A stretch of 5,452 nucleotides of DNA. It comes from Nitrospira sp. GTDB taxonomy: Bacteria > Nitrospirota > Nitrospiria > Nitrospirales > Nitrospiraceae. The translations under genes and the position numbers were made by a program. The number at the start of each line of letters is the position of its first letter. The first letter of the stretch is position 1. Shown piece by piece: positions 5,110-5,452 of this stretch. The stretch is from contig JABMDH010000092.1 in assembly GCA_015904075.1 (NCBI GenBank), forward strand, positions 4,338 to 9,789, given 5' to 3'. Under the pieces are notes generated by a model. That model saw only the letters and a program-made list of their open reading frames with translations, had not been told where the DNA came from and did not search any database.

Positions 5110-5452
5110 ATGGATGTCCCTATGGTCGAGAAGAATGGAAGCGCCAATGGAAACGGGCACGGTGTGCCGACCTCCACACTGAGCACCACACCCTTCCCTG
5201 CTTCACGCAAAATTTATGTGACAGGCGCTCAACCGGGTGTTCGTGTGCCGATGCGTGAAATTACACTCACGCCGACGAAGCCGATGAACGGCGGCCCCGC
5301 GACGCCCAACGAGCCAGTGACGGTCTACGATACGTCAGGCCCCTACACCGACCCGAACGTCGCAATCGATGTGCGCAGCGGACTCACGCCGTTGCGCCGT
5401 CCCTGGGTGCTGAACCGGCAGGATGTCGAAGAGCTTCCGGCTGTGACGTCCT
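5110..5452 (+). CDS. thiC: Phosphomethylpyrimidine synthase ThiC, N-terminal part (cut by window edge)
   Basis: ThiC is a radical-SAM [4Fe-4S] enzyme that turns aminoimidazole ribotide into hydroxymethylpyrimidine phosphate, the pyrimidine half of thiamine. The first 114 codons are present, with no stop; the catalytic barrel and the C-terminal cluster-binding Cys motif lie outside the window. Recognisable N-terminal family sequence: RKIYVTG (33-39), VPMREI (46-51), [13 protein letters not shown] (70-82), [11 protein letters not shown] (86-96), PW (98-99) and DVEEL (105-109). Residues 1-32 are a Gly/Asn/Ser/Thr-rich, probably disordered extension. The start is ATG 5110, supported by the Shine-Dalgarno 7 nt upstream. 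The TPP riboswitch and terminator in its leader support the identity and predict repression by thiamine pyrophosphate. The adjacent nadA is divergent and not part of this unit. Confidence 0.95.
   Translation, partial: MDVPMVEKNGSANGNGHGVPTSTLSTTPFPASRKIYVTGAQPGVRVPMREITLTPTKPMNGGPATPNEPVTVYDTSGPYTDPNVAIDVRSGLTPLRRPWVLNRQDVEELPAVTS

Overview
This 5.45-kb stretch looks like a bacterial chromosome fragment of housekeeping genes. A lipoprotein start, LspA and UppP indicate a cell with a lipoprotein pathway and peptidoglycan. The moderately high GC, the long-type NadA, the ThiC sequence and a DUF2024 protein would fit Nitrospira or a relative. That placement is inference from remembered protein families and was not searched.

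Layout, left to right. (1) 1-138, minus: the first 46 codons of a probable lipoprotein with a coiled-coil-like stretch, running off the left edge. (2) 139-411: divergent intergenic region with candidate promoters for both sides. (3) 412-1293, plus: uppP, undecaprenyl-diphosphatase. (4) 1308-1667, plus: a DUF2024 protein 14 bp behind uppP, carrying a perfect in-frame 99-bp tandem duplication. (5) 1668-1829: convergent gap with a candidate terminator and a 17-bp inverted repeat. (6) 4698 to 1830, minus: nadA, ileS and lspA in one apparent transcription unit. lspA starts at a TTG overlapping the ileS stop. (7) 4714-5109: divergent control region with a nadA promoter on one strand and, on the other, a promoter, TPP riboswitch and intrinsic terminator ahead of thiC. 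(8) 5110 to the right edge, plus: the first 114 codons of thiC.

The genes serve separate core functions. UppP recycles the undecaprenyl carrier for wall synthesis. LspA removes lipoprotein signal peptides, and the gene at the left edge encodes a likely substrate. IleS charges tRNA-Ile. NadA makes quinolinate for NAD, and ThiC makes the thiamine pyrimidine; both are Fe-S enzymes.

Two anomalies stand out. First, nadA and ileS are joined out of frame near 3683-3688. NadA lacks its last few dozen residues and IleS lacks roughly its first half, including the HIGH-motif region. Since IleS is normally essential, this is an assembly or sequence join, a real deletion compensated elsewhere, or a remnant beside a second ileS. 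Second, the DUF2024 gene repeats 33 codons with no mismatch and codon-exact edges. I see no new defence system, mobile element or CRISPR array. The best leads are these two rearrangements and a candidate switching helix in the thiC leader.
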